Positions 17,701 through 27,380 of a stretch of DNA of 64,000 nucleotides are shown here, in pieces. Below the pieces are notes generated by a model. That model worked only from the letters and a program-made list of their open reading frames with translations. It made no database searches and had not been told where the DNA came from. Numbering within the stretch: position 1 is the first letter of the stretch; each line of letters begins with the position of its first letter. Both the position numbers and the translations under genes were made by a program. The DNA is taken from contig NC_079147.1 of assembly GCF_945859685.1 (NCBI RefSeq), positions 12,441,289 to 12,505,288 on the forward strand, written 5' to 3'. The stretch is from Eupeodes corollae. Its lineage: Eukaryota > Arthropoda > Insecta > Diptera > Syrphidae.

Positions 17701-20700
17701 GGGGAGTAATATTGGATGTTTTGCATCAAATGATATTGATGCAGCTTCTAGTCGTCCTCCTACTCGAAGAACGTTGTTGTCGTCTAAAAATGGTGCCAGA
17801 GTTATAAATGCACTAGATTTGCATAGGCCCTTATTTCTTTTAAGATCTTGAATTTCGCCTTTGAATTCAATGGATTGTATCTGCCTTATAATAGTCATGA
17901 GAGATTCGTTAAGCTCCTTGGGTGAAAGCGCCTTCTGTCCCTCCGGATTCACCTTGAGTTTTTTGGCCCTTTTGATGAACCGGAGCATATAGCCAATGGT
18001 ATTTTGTAAAAACTTGAATGAATTTCGATGTTGTATCTGGTAGATGAATTGACTTGGAGGATCGTCTTGTAGTGCTATAGCAACAATGTGTTTTCTTTTT
18101 CGTTCAAGATCTGAATGAGGTTCTTGTTCCCTTGGAGATGTTTGTGGCCACGCTGATTCATTTCCATGTAAAAAGAAAGGTCCATAAAGCCACATGTGAC
18201 AAGACATGAAGTTTCGTGCAGATATTCCTCGAGAGAGCAAGTCTGCGGGATTGTCCTTTGATGGCACATGACGCCACAGGGCTCCCCATGAGTGTTCTTG
18301 TATTTTTGCGATTCGATTTGCTACGAAGGTGTGATATGAAGATGACGTTGAGTTTATCCAGGAAAGAACAATTTGGGAATCTGTCCAAAAAAATACTGCC
18401 GCTTCTGGAAGTCGCACATCTTCTCGTACTCTGCGGGTGAGTTCAGCTCCTAATACTGCAGCGCATAGTTCGAGTCGAGGAAGTGTTTGTTGTTTTATTG
18501 GGGCTACACGCGATTTTGCACACAGTAGCCTGTTGATAGTTGTTCGATCTTGGTATGTTGAACGTAAATATACCGCAGCTCCATAGGCTCGCTCTGAAGC
18601 ATCCACGAACGTATGAATCTGTATAGACGTAGGGTTTCCCTTGAAAACGTGTCTGGGAATTTTCGCTTGGTCGAGATCTGCTATGTCCTTCCTGAAGCTG
18701 AACCATTCTTCTTTGAGGTGTTGTGGAAGCTCGTCATCCCAAGAAAGTTTTGAATGCCAAAGTTTTTGCATGAAGATTTTGGCCTGAACTACAACGGGGC
18801 CAAATAGTCCCAATGGATCGAATATTCGTGCGAGCTCTGAACTTACCACACGTTTGGTGATTGATGAAGTATCATTTATTTGAGCCCTCCCGCATAATTC
18901 GTCTGATTTAGGTTGCCAAACGAGTCCAAGTGTTTTTATGGTGCAGTGGCTTGCGTCAGTGAAGTCAAGGCAGATTTCCTGATCTTCCGGGCAAATATCA
19001 TTCAACAATTGGGGATGGTTTGCACACCATTTTCGAAGTTTAAATCCGGCGTTGTCCAGGATTGACCTTAGTTGTTTTTGAGCTTCCTTTGCCTGAGTGA
19101 TGCTGTTGGATCCGCTGATGCAGTCGTCTACAAAGAAATCCTCTAATAGGATTTGGCTTCCTATTGGATGTGTTAGCTTGCTTTGAGAGGCTAAAAACTG
19201 CAGGCATTTGGTTGCCAAATAGGGGGCGGCTGAGGTTCCGTAAGAGACGGTTTTGAGCTTGTAGTATTTTATGTCTTCTGATGGCTGCTGCCTCCACACG
19301 ATGAGTTGATAATTCTGATCCTCTTCATGAACGAGAATTTGTCTGTACATTTTTTCGATGTCTGATAGAGATAGACCCGTAGAGGTTTTAGCCGATGCGT
19401 CGAAGACAACACGTAGTTTTGTTGTGCTGCTATCAGGTTTAAGTACACAGTGATGAGGGATGAAGAAGTGAGGTTTTGGGATATCGGTTGGATTGATTTG
19501 TTCCATGTGTCCAAATGCTTCATATTCGTCCATAAATTTGATATAATCCCTCCTTAATGTTGGGTTTTTGTTTAGTCGTCTTTCTAATGACATAAAACGG
19601 TTGAGTGCTAATTGCCTTGAGTCACCCAAGGCTTCACCATTTTCTCGGAATGGTAGTCGAACTTCAAAGCGGCCGGTATTAGACCTGGTTACTGTTTGAG
19701 TGAAATGTGTTTCACAGAATTTCTCGGCTGTCGTCATCGATCTTGGCGAGTCTTCGAAGTCATCCAGTTTCCAGAACCTTTCAATGAGGTCATTAGTAGA
19801 ATCGTCTTCGCAGAAGATTGCACAAGTGGCATTGTTGTAAGCTACGTTTTCAATTTTTCCTGCCACAACCCAACCAAGGACGGTGTTCTGTAACAATGGC
19901 ATCTTGTCACCAATTCGTATTTGTTCTGGACGTATGAGTTGATGATACAATTCTGCTCCAAGCAGAACATCAATTTTGTCGGATTGATGAAAGTTTGGGT
20001 CTGCGAGATTGATGTTTTCAGGAATGGACCAGGTTGTTGTATCCAGATTCTGCGTAGGTTGAGGTGACACGATGCTTGGAAGGATAAATGCTTCCACTCT
20101 GCAGTTGAACTTTCCAATTGACGATTGAAGTTTGATGTTGACTCGTTGTGTGGAGCTTCGTGATCTTCGTCCGATGCCTTCGATACATAGAGATGATGGT
20201 TTGGGTGATAAAGATAGGCGTTTGATAAGCCTCTCTGATACCAGATTGATCTGTGAACCTGAGTCTAAAATCGCTCTGACCACACAGGATTGCCCATTGT
20301 TTGCGGTGATGATAACTCTTGCTGTAGCCAACAGCACGTAATCCTGGTTGTCATTAAGCTTTTGAATCGTAGCTACCGTCATTGGTGCCGAAACCTCAGT
20401 CTTCGTTGTGCTAGCTTTAGCAGTTGTAATCTCTGAATTCTTCGTTGTGCTAAGTTTAGCAGTTGTAGTCTCTGAAGTAGTTGCGCCAGTAAGTGCGTTG
20501 GATGGACGCGGAATTTTTGGTACCAAGTGCAACAGGGTGTTATGCTTGCCTGTGCACTTGGAGCAGCTTCGTGGCACACATGTTTTTGCTGTGTGATCGG
20601 CCTTGAAACAATTCACGCATAATCGTTGTCTTTGCGTCCATCTTAATCTCGCAGCGGCTGACATCTTCAGGAACTTTTCGCAATAAGAAATTGGGTGGTT

Positions 20701-22002
20701 CTTATTGCCACATACCTTGCAGTTATCGATGTTGGAGGTAGCAATGTTGGATACCACCTTGGTTCGGTCTTTTCCCCCAACAGCTTCTAGGGCCACAAAA
20801 CGGCTCTTCAAGAATTTGAGGAATTCTTCTATTGTTGGAAGTTCTCGAGGGTTTTTGACAGATTGCTCATATAGTAGATTGCTTTGTCGATCTAACTTCT
20901 TTGTTAATAGATAAATGAGCAGAGGAGCCCACGAGTCTGTATCGATGCTGAGAGCCTTCAAAGCTGCCAAAGATTCATGAATTGTATCATGAAACTCTCT
21001 CATGGTTTTTACTTCGGAGTTTTGCTGCGGCAAACCCAAAATTTTTTGAATAAGGGACAACGTCTGGGCCCTTTTGTTGCTAAATCGGTCTTGAAGAGTC
21101 TTCCATGCGATCGTGTAGTTTTCCTCTGTCAGTTCCAAGTGCCTTAGCAGGCGTTCTGCATCACCAGACACATTTGTTTTTAAATACCACATTTTTTGTA
21201 TTTGCGGTAAATCTTGGTGGTGTATCATCTTGGTGAAGATGTCAGAAAACGTCTGCCATTTTAGATAATCGCCGTCAAACTTCGGGATTGTCATCTTTGG
21301 GAGCTGCACTGACAGATGATCATTCCTTGTATTATTGGTAGGTCCTTTTAGTGACGATCGGTTCTTCAGAATTTTTATTTCAAACTCTGAATAAGAGTTC
21401 ATGTCGTAACCCTCTGTAAGTGGGTTTTCGCACTTCTCCCAAATTGAATAATGTAGTTCTTCAATTTGGCTCCAGAGTTTATTCATTGCCTCCAGGCATT
21501 GAATGGGAACTTCTTCCTTAACTCGACCGTTAATGAGCCGGGATAATGAGTTCATTAGTGCCTTTTGGCGACGCATGAGAGTAAGCACCTCGTGCGATGT
21601 TTGTTCTTCTCCCTCAGGTGTTTTTACTTTTCCCTCGGGCGTTCTTTTTTCTTCAGGTGTCTTCTTAGTTTCGCTGGACTCTATCTCAGTTAGTGGCTCC
21701 TTACTTGGGCTGGTCTCTACTTTGGCTAGCGAATCCTTGAATATTTGTATGTATTTTTGAGTTATCTCTTTAATTTTATCGAAATAACTCGAAGCAAAAT
21801 ATTCATCATCGATTTTTAGATCCGATAACCGAATTTCTTCGTCTCTGGCTTCAAATTCCTTCCAAATAGCTTCGATTCGGTTTAATCGTGAAGCAAAGTA
21901 TTCCTTCGTCGTTTTTCGTGTAGGCGAATCCTTGTTGAAGTTCCTGATGATGGTTTGTATGTCTTCTCCGGCCTGACGTTGTTGAGCTGTCCAGGTTTCC
22001 AT
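14743..22002 (-). CDS. BEL gag-pol-env polyprotein, RT with internal deletion
   Basis: 2419 residues in one frame. Gag includes paired zinc knuckles (about 428-492, starting CKVCGNKNH). Aspartic protease has LDSGSQ at about 579-584. Reverse transcriptase spans about 800-1000 with FVDD at 957-960; RNase H follows, with VDASERAYGAAVY near 1133. Integrase has an HHCC finger (about 1448-1486) and a D,D,E triad in GVDFCGP (1516-1521), YCDNATNF (near 1581) and GGLWEAAV (near 1634). An F-type envelope follows: signal-like hydrophobic stretch near 1842-1860, a GLYFENLG motif, a basic cleavage-like site near 1949-1954, and a C-terminal membrane anchor near 2375-2395. Compared with the second BEL element here, about 26 residues are missing at residue 879, just before DIEKMYRQ. 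Confidence 0.95.
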   Translation of the reverse strand: METWTAQQRQAGEDIQTIIRNFNKDSPTRKTTKEYFASRLNRIEAIWKEFEARDEEIRLSDLKIDDEYFASSYFDKIKEITQKYIQIFKDSLAKVETSPSKEPLTEIESSETKKTPEEKRTPEGKVKTPEGEEQTSHEVLTLMRRQKALMNSLSRLINGRVKEEVPIQCLEAMNKLWSQIEELHYSIWEKCENPLTEGYDMNSYSEFEIKILKNRSSLKGPTNNTRNDHLSVQLPKMTIPKFDGDYLKWQTFSDIFTKMIHHQDLPQIQKMWYLKTNVSGDAERLLRHLELTEENYTIAWKTLQDRFSNKRAQTLSLIQKILGLPQQNSEVKTMREFHDTIHESLAALKALSIDTDSWAPLLIYLLTKKLDRQSNLLYEQSVKNPRELPTIEEFLKFLKSRFVALEAVGGKDRTKVVSNIATSNIDNCKVCGNKNHPISYCEKFLKMSAAARLRWTQRQRLCVNCFKADHTAKTCVPRSCSKCTGKHNTLLHLVPKIPRPSNALTGATTSETTTAKLSTTKNSEITTAKASTTKTEVSAPMTVATIQKLNDNQDYVLLATARVIITANNGQSCVVRAILDSGSQINLVSERLIKRLSLSPKPSSLCIEGIGRRSRSSTQRVNIKLQSSIGKFNCRVEAFILPSIVSPQPTQNLDTTTWSIPENINLADPNFHQSDKIDVLLGAELYHQLIRPEQIRIGDKMPLLQNTVLGWVVAGKIENVAYNNATCAIFCEDDSTNDLIERFWKLDDFEDSPRSMTTAEKFCETHFTQTVTRSNTGRFEVRLPFRENGEALGDSRQLALNRFMSLERRLNKNPTLRRDYIKFMDEYEAFGHMEQINPTDIPKPHFFIPHHCVLKPDSSTTKLRVVFDASAKTSTGLSLSDIEKMYRQILVHEEDQNYQLIVWRQQPSEDIKYYKLKTVSYGTSAAPYLATKCLQFLASQSKLTHPIGSQILLEDFFVDDCISGSNSITQAKEAQKQLRSILDNAGFKLRKWCANHPQLLNDICPEDQEICLDFTDASHCTIKTLGLVWQPKSDELCGRAQINDTSSITKRVVSSELARIFDPLGLFGPVVVQAKIFMQKLWHSKLSWDDELPQHLKEEWFSFRKDIADLDQAKIPRHVFKGNPTSIQIHTFVDASERAYGAAVYLRSTYQDRTTINRLLCAKSRVAPIKQQTLPRLELCAAVLGAELTRRVREDVRLPEAAVFFWTDSQIVLSWINSTSSSYHTFVANRIAKIQEHSWGALWRHVPSKDNPADLLSRGISARNFMSCHMWLYGPFFLHGNESAWPQTSPREQEPHSDLERKRKHIVAIALQDDPPSQFIYQIQHRNSFKFLQNTIGYMLRFIKRAKKLKVNPEGQKALSPKELNESLMTIIRQIQSIEFKGEIQDLKRNKGLCKSSAFITLAPFLDDNNVLRVGGRLEAASISFDAKHPILLPYNESITKLLFKFKHDSHNHCGPQTLLSILRQQFWPIKGKITARHTVHNCMRCTRTRPNLMTQIMGNLPADRVTPNRPFLISGVDFCGPLWVHFKIRGKKPYKVYLAVFCCFSTKAVHLEIVTDLTTEAFIGAVRRFISRRGRIQTLYCDNATNFVGAKNQLAELKDILHTTEARESIIKASSDKGITFKFIPPRAPHFGGLWEAAVKSAKHLLLRTVSTASLTHEELETVVIEIEAILNSRPLTPLSTNPNDLAALTPGHFLIGEPLTAQIDPDIVPETKNLRNRWSTICYLKHEFWKRWSTEYLNQLQQRNKWNTSQQNIRIGDLVIIKEDNIPTLKWPLGRIVDIFKGQDDIVRVVNVKTQSGILKRPIHRLAPLLDDSEDVNQEQEDENTQAETSPKRRKTCNTSLITTVILSLFLLPMVIASPINITRFKNNPGLYFENLGSTNLIANEWNLVTYYDLAPIQAELEAFNNGTKALQHLCNQLQLRTTCNAMVTYLTNMKISLQGDTNLISRHRSTRAAINVVGNIAHTLFGLLDSDYAEELSKTIDHINNNEVLLLSMLKNQTSVIDSTINIIKHDQLEVRNRINMLQNQANEIIGRIGNTTDQLRVFQIFTTLAMQLMMMASNLQRIEGMILKTLTDVHYGNINPLLLSPTQLKAEIMNIKNHLPLSQKLPFEQEDLLQFYKISTTKGGSAGKHLIFVITIPLVEQEAFELFQITPVPLILNNTLLKINPAIEILAINRHRDQYFPMTSSEFKECNKGKEMQFFCSNRKAKYHSGSQAFNCEFSLFINDTATSCNIVKSINNILWTQLNNRNQWIFGSLKNIQLTAVCKTETLQMELYGAGLLSIENDCRIRNNLVTIQGTQMTISNVHSSFIRFGNLSAIAKPSDVHAALDLIPIFNNTHVDSLTTLQTQLSTLQNQNLANLNEKIFTNNIHHYTISYLALIIAVCLGIIFLFRARKQGTSNETPLPLPHKTQYNVSEV

Positions 22003-22088
22003 TGTGAACCTTCTTAACAGATTTTTATGGATTGATGCTGGTGAAACGTAATGTGTCGCTGACCAAATCTTTAGGTTGACGATTTAAA

Positions 22089-22101
22089 GTCGGGGTCACC
22101 A
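22089..22101 (-). promoter_or_regulatory. Primer binding site, tRNA-Trp type
   Basis: Two bases inside the 5' LTR the minus strand reads TGGTGACCCCGAC. This is complementary to the 3' end of insect tRNA-Trp including CCA, as I recall that tRNA. It would prime minus-strand synthesis. Confidence 0.75.
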
Positions 22102-22103
22102 AA

Positions 22104-22563
22104 TGTTTTGTAAAGTCAAATTGTTCAATACAATTATTGACTTTTCTTACTGTACATAAACAATAAGATTAGGAGGAATCAAGATCCAAGCACTTGAACT
22201 TGTTCTTGTGGAGATTCGTAAATAAAAACACCTTGGTATGATTGGTTGTTACTGACGAATGCCTTTATTGTTGACAATTATGTCTCTTTTATACTTAAAC
22301 TATTCATTACACATAATACAATTTTTATTACAAAGTATCGATTACATATAATAATAATCAAAATATATACAAATTATGTCAATCAATAACATTTAAATAT
22401 GTCAGCATTAAAATAAATAAATGAAAACAATAACACAAAATCGAAGTTGCGCTGGTCATTGCCTCCTGTTGTGTCATCAGTATTCGTTGTAGTAGGTCAT
22501 AGTTGCGCTGGTCATTGCCTCCTGTTGTGTCATCGCTATAGTAGGTCGTCAATGCGATGAACA
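22104..22563 (-). repeat. BEL 5' LTR (promoter LTR)
   Basis: 460 bp, matching the LTR at 14248-14707 with no difference that I can see. As the upstream LTR for the minus-strand transcription unit it should hold the promoter. It is followed by the GTACC target duplication at 22564-22568. Confidence 0.96.
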
Positions 22564-22869
22564 GTACCCGTGGCATGATGGTTAGTGCGTTGGACTGTCA
22601 TGCTACAGGTCTTGGGTTCGATCCCTTCCTATGCCATCTAAAGTCTTTTCACGGGTACTGCCTCTTGCGAGGAATTGACAAATTCTCCAAGAGTAACTAT
22701 TGTCATAAAAAAGTGCTTTCTCAAAATTAGCCGGTTCGGAGTCGGCATATAAACTGCAGGTCCCCTCCATTCCTGACAACATTACCCGCACACAGGAATG
22801 GTTGATAGTTGTAAGTCATTAGGCCTTGGTTCTCAACGGACTGTCGCGCCACCCAATTTTATTTTTTTA
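22564..22869 (+). mobile_element. tRNA-derived SINE copy 1, main part
   Basis: The head (GGCATGATGGTTAGTGCGTT, then GGGTTCGATCCC) has A-box and B-box promoter motifs of RNA polymerase III and a potential 6-bp acceptor-like stem (TGGCAT/ATGCCA). A body of about 200 bases follows (CACGGGTACTGCCTCTTGCG, CATATAAACTG, CAGGAATGG), with a T/A-rich tail. The right target duplication TCTTATACTGCCTT is at 22870-22883. Other copies in the window: 49402-49706, 60633-60745, and reversed pieces at 25127-25250 and 41495-41700. It has no coding capacity. Confidence 0.9.
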
Positions 22870-22883
22870 TCTTATACTGCCTT

Positions 22884-23390
22884 AATAATTTACAATAATT
22901 AAAAATATTACGAATTTTCTATATCTTGATAGTCATCATCATCATTTTTTAAATCATTGAAATCTTCAACGCACATTAATAAGTTTCGAATAACTACATA
23001 CCAAAAATAATTGCTAAAATTGAAAAATTGTGTTTATAAAAATTAAAAAAATAAAAACCTCTAACAATGTTCAAATACAAATTTTGAAAAATACATTTTT
23101 TTATAGAGAAATCCTTTTTTGACACAACTTTTTGCTTTTACATTTGTAACTCTTAAAATAAAGGAAACATTTTTTAACAGACTTTCTATACAATATGCAA
23201 GTTCGTTAGAGTCAGTCAAGCATATTTTATTTTTTAATGCATATTTAACCTTAATTTCGACAATATAACATTTCTTTTACAAACTTTTCAAAATATGAAT
23301 TAATTGCAAATTATAATTTAAATTCGCGAAACACTTCTAGATTTCACTTTTCAAAAAAAGTCATATAATCTTTTAATAAATAAAAATAAA
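22884..23390. other. AT-rich stretch, nothing assigned
   Basis: About 500 bases of low-complexity AT-rich DNA with no gene, repeat boundary or RNA that I can support. Confidence 0.6.
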
Positions 23391-23729
23391 TTAGGTTGCG
23401 CCACAGTCTTTGTCTGTCCGTCGAATCTCTTGGAGTAGAAGACACGATGCAAAGAAGTGTGTGATGTCTTCTGGTTCTCCGGTGTTACATTGGCTACAGA
23501 TTTGTGGAAGATCAGTTCGATGCGGCATAGAGTAAAGATTCAGTATTTCGATTCGGGCTCTAATAGCTTCAGAAGAAAACTCGTTACTGAAATATTTAGC
23601 CTCTGATGTTATTTGGTGGTTGAGGTTTCTATAAAAATTTTCTGATAATGTTGTTGAAGCCCTTGAAAGATGTTCACTGAAGATGTGTTCATCAGCTCTG
23701 TCCACCAGATCATTGAGCATGGTGTGCAA
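23391..23729 (-). pseudogene. LINE ORF2 C-terminal end
   Basis: A 112-residue frame. It ends with ICSQCNTGEPEDITHFFASC, a C-x2-C..H..C cluster typical of the C-terminus of R1/LOA/I-type ORF2 proteins (putative nucleic-acid binding). Upstream residues (LSENFYRNLNHQIT) match the usual linker after RNase H. The first Met is only the first available; upstream coding sequence is deleted. Confidence 0.7.
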
Positions 23730-24142
23730 TTGATTCTAATTGGACTCCAAAAAGAATATATTACTACCATTTCAAGAACCTATCTGGTTCCATTTCTCAT
23801 AGAGTGTGTAGTACTTAGGATCTTGAGTCCTCGAACAACGGATCCCACAATTCATGGCTCTTGGATCAGGACAATGTATTCCCCGTTTCTTGCCAGACGG
23901 AGAAGAAGTGACGCCGATGCCTTTATGGAGTGTTGGAGATTAATCTTTACTAACTGCAGCATTTTGAATACAATTGGGTAGATCAAGCGCCACCACGGTT
24001 TTGTTTTGATCCTCTGCCAGGGCTAGAGCAGCCAAGGATTCTTTATTGAGTATAACAATGGCACTCCTATGAAGACCCTTCACTTACCCTAGCTTGGCTA
24101 TCTTCCAATTATGCGTCGGAAAGGACAGGTTACAAACTCTGG

Positions 24143-24824
24143 TCATTTGAGAATGTCCTCGATACCAGCAAGTTCGATTGGAATCCAAATGCGGGATCTA
24201 GATCTGCTAGGAATGTCTTTCTTAGCGACAACTTCGAACTTCGCTCCTGACCAAACTTTACATAACCGGCTGACAGAAAGCTTGTACAAATCACACGACC
24301 TCTGATCGCCACAAACCATGAGTTTGACATTACCCTGATGCCAACACCCATCGGTTATGGAATGAAATGGTCCTGGAACCTCTCTCAAAATGCTTGAAAA
24401 GGCACCCGAGAGCTTTACCTTGACCAGCGGCCAACAATCAGCTGATATTGTGCTATTATTATCGCTCCTGCCAATGACCGCAACCACGACTTTTTCCTTC
24501 GTGACATCACTGAAACTGGCTTGTTTTCTGATGGGATCGAGAGGAGTGCTGGTGTTGTGCCCACGAAGTAGTTTTTAGGTCGGGCCTTTCTCTTTTATAC
24601 GTGAAGTCTTTCCCGTTCCTTGATGCAGCAAGAACACTGTTTGCATATGCAACGCCAGTGGTTTGCTTCGTTGTCCTTCCAGCCTCCAATGATTCACCAG
24701 AGGCCTTCAGGATTTTCGCAGCTTGCCGCCTTTGTTTATATATGCTTTTCGAGAGTTTCTCCTTTCCATTTCTGGATGTACTCTCAGTAGTAGAGGAAGG
24801 GACATTCTTCCACAACCCTGCCAC
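24143..24824 (-). pseudogene. LINE ORF1 with DUF4780-like domain (broken)
   Basis: Two overlapping frames: 24824-24507 (basic, KQRRQAAKILKASGESLEAG) and 24487-24143. The second has the pattern of the DUF4780 domain found in insect retroelement-associated proteins: a hydrophobic SADCWPLVKVKLSG start, a central GNVKLMVCGD strand, and a C-terminal WSGAKFEVVAKKDIP..RIWIP block. A frameshift between them breaks the gene. ORF1 proteins bind element RNA; the specific role of DUF4780 is unknown to me. Family call is from memory. Confidence 0.6.
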
Positions 24825-25126
24825 TACTGGAATTAGGTATCGCTACCTTCCTATTCCTGTTGCTGCCGACAATAGGAGAGGGTCCATGGATTGGCACTAC
24901 TCCCTTCCCTGTGTTGGCCGCAGGAGATACGGCAATATGCGTTGGCTCCATAGACAAGCATTGGCTTGTATGCCTTGTTTATGAGGGAAGGGGGGATGAT
25001 TTGGGAAAGGTAGCGGGATTAGAACGTCCTTTAGTTTAAGGAGAAAATGCTCTAGAATCATTAACCTTACTCAGCTTCTACAACTCGACAAGTTCGACGT
25101 TCAAATTAGAAGGGACGTAGAGAACC

Positions 25127-25250
25127 TACAGTTTTAAACCGAATCCAAACGGGTAATTTGAAAAAGCACCTTTAATGACAACTCTTGGAGAATTTTTCGA
25201 TTCCTCGCAAGAGGCAGTACCCGTGAAAAAAGCTTAAGATGGCAAAGGCC
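25127..25250 (-). mobile_element. SINE fragment, reversed
   Basis: The minus strand carries the SINE body from the CACGGGTACTGCCTCTTGCG block to the AAACTGTAGG block, with scattered differences. The tRNA-like head is nearly all missing (only GCCATCTTAAG remains) and so is the tail. Confidence 0.85.
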
Positions 25251-27160
25251 TATATTACCTGGAGAAAAGTATTCCAAACAACGAACACATGTGGTACAAA
25301 TTGAACTTCTGCTAAACAAATTTCTTTAAAAACCAATTTCATATTACAAATCAGAGTACTAATACAGTTTTTTTGCATTTAATGTATTTAGCAATTATAC
25401 TTTATGTTTCGTAATTCATGGATTTAAAAATATATTAAAGATAGTTTTATTTGTTGAGCTCATTACTAAAACTGAAAAATAAATATAAACATCTTGTTTG
25501 AAATACATTCTCATTTATTTCATTTTTACTTTATTCCATGAAAAAAAAAAAACATATTTTTCTTAAAAATATATTCCTATCAAATTTCAGCTTCTTACTT
25601 CATTTCGAACTTAAATCGTATTGCCTTCATAAAAGTGTTTATTTGTATACGTTTAACAATCCACATTCCCAAGAAATATTGCATTTAAATACTTTAATAT
25701 TCGTCTCGCAGATATTTTATGACAAAAATAAATGTGGCATAAAGTTTTTATTTTTTGTATAAATATACATCTTGCTTTGGTATTGCAAATCTACAAATCT
25801 ACATCAGCTATAGAATTTCAAATGTGTTTCGGAAATATGTTTATTTAATAAAATATTTTGTTGTTGACAGAAATGTATCTTCGTAGTTAAAAATGGTTTT
25901 CTTTACGATTCTGTTCCTGAATATATTTTTTGTTTTATTTGCGTTCAAGAAAACAATAGAGAAAGTCAGTTGAACAGTTTTATTCAAATAGAATAGATTC
26001 ATTTCGGTGGCCTCAAAAAATATTCAGAACCTCCCAAATTTTGTTATTTCATATTAAAAAAAAAAAACAATAATAATTAAATTTTTTCTATTCTTTTTTA
26101 AGAAGATGTTTTGTTACTCAAGCATTTTAAGGCCATAAGTTAGTGGAAACTTCGCGTCGTGTAAATCGAAAATATAGTGTTATTATTATTTTATTAGTTA
26201 AAAAATGAAATGGAATATAAATTATACTCAAAACATTTTTCTTTATCGAAATGGTATGAAATAAATGGTTTTAAATGGAATGCATTTTAAAAGAACATTT
26301 TGGACTGAAAAACTTTCGATTCATTAAATGAAAACATTATGAAAACGAGAATAATCATCATAATTTTCAATGAAAATAAATCCGAATAAATTATTAGTTT
26401 AAATACATTTTACCATTAGTCCAGTGATATTAGATGAAAAAAGGTGTCCATCTCGGAAAAAAATCCCACAGCGAATTTTGGTTCATGCCTTTATGACATC
26501 TTTGTATAAAAACATGTGAAAAGTCGCCATGTGTAGCATTTACTCGTCAAAGCTAATTCAAGGAGGGCAAAGGTCATGAATTTTCTCTTTATTGAATAGC
26601 TCACTTTTTATGAGCCGTACAATACAAAGTTGTATGTACATTGTACAACAAGTATTTATCTACAAAAAGGTCTTTTGACATTTTCACGCTAAAGTTACAG
26701 TTTTTGCGTAGAAGACCAAAGAAATGTAGGTTTTAATGAAAAATAAATTTTGTACTAAAAATAAGTTAATAGCTATCTACAAGATAATTATACCCAATTA
26801 ACATATATAACCAAGAGTAACTACAGCGACACTTTTTTTACAAAGTTTGAAGCTAAAGGGTTTATTAATGGATTCATCTTTAGTTTAGATTTTTATTTTT
26901 GACAGGAGTTATATAATTTATATAGCTTTTTTTTTAATTTTTCAACCACCAATTTGGAGTTCAGATCTATTATAAATTTTAAATTTTGCCACTTTGTTTT
27001 TAAAATGTTTTCGCGAAAAGGCCATTTTTATTTTTTTTTAAAGCAAATGGATCCTTATGTCTGCTATAACTCCTTAAAACTTGGAAGGCACGTAACAGAT
27101 CAACGAGAAATAATGCGCTTACCTAAAGTTTCCTTTAATAAATAATTTTTTTCGTTGGTT
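25251..27160. other. AT-rich stretch, nothing assigned
   Basis: About 1.9 kb of AT-rich DNA. Short open frames are low-complexity and show no family motifs. I see no repeat shared with other parts of the window. Confidence 0.55.
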
Positions 27161-27162
27161 AT

Positions 27163-27380
27163 CTAGCATTCAGAACAGTGTTGTTGGAACCAGAACTCAT
27201 GCTTCAATGGCTCCATAGCGATCCTCATTTATTGTATCAATATGGCCGGCTTCATTTTTGAAGAAATAAAGAGCAATTATTCCCTCAGTCATTCACCAAG
27301 CAGTGAAACTACGGTAGTTTTGTTTATTGACGTATCCATTCAACCAAAAGTGAGGCTCATCTCTAAAAAAAGTCGTTTAT
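27163..27380 (-). pseudogene. Mariner-type transposase fragment
   Basis: The minus strand reads RDEPHFWLNGYVNKQNYR (first catalytic Asp region of mariner/IS630 transposases), a stop, TEGIIALYFFKNEAG, another stop, and FWFQQHCSEC. In intact relatives the last segment carries the second catalytic Asp, where His is seen here. Two stops and missing N- and C-terminal parts show that it is dead. It likely represents an old copy of the same broad group as the pieces at 57.6 and 61 kb. Confidence 0.75.

Larger units (their letters stand above)
14248..22563 (-). mobile_element. BEL/Pao (roo-like) LTR retrotransposon, very young
   Basis: An 8316-bp element with two 460-bp LTRs (14248-14707 and 22104-22563), TG..CA LTR ends, and a 5-bp target duplication GTACC (14243-14247 and 22564-22568). 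The primer binding site is at 22089-22101 and a purine tract adjoins the 3' LTR. One continuous 2419-codon frame spans gag to envelope. LTRs appear identical by eye, so insertion is recent. It is nested in a SINE. Despite the open frame, an in-frame gap in the reverse transcriptase suggests that this copy cannot replicate on its own. Confidence 0.97.
23391..24984 (-). mobile_element. Internally deleted LOA/R1-like LINE copy 1
   Basis: On the minus strand, broken ORF1 sequence (24984-24143) is followed by the very start of an endonuclease (about 24000-23870; QHSIKASASLLLRLARNGEYIVLIQEP with stops nearby) and then directly by the C-terminal end of ORF2 (23729-23391). The catalytic endonuclease, RT and most of RNase H are gone. 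The first and last parts share orientation and order, so one internal deletion is the simplest explanation. Clade is inferred from the ORF1 domain and the C-terminal Cys/His cluster. Confidence 0.7.

Noticed and set aside
22568..22645. tRNA gene
   Set aside because: The A and B boxes and acceptor-like stem are SINE head features. The anticodon arm does not fold properly, and the same sequence continues into the SINE body in several copies.
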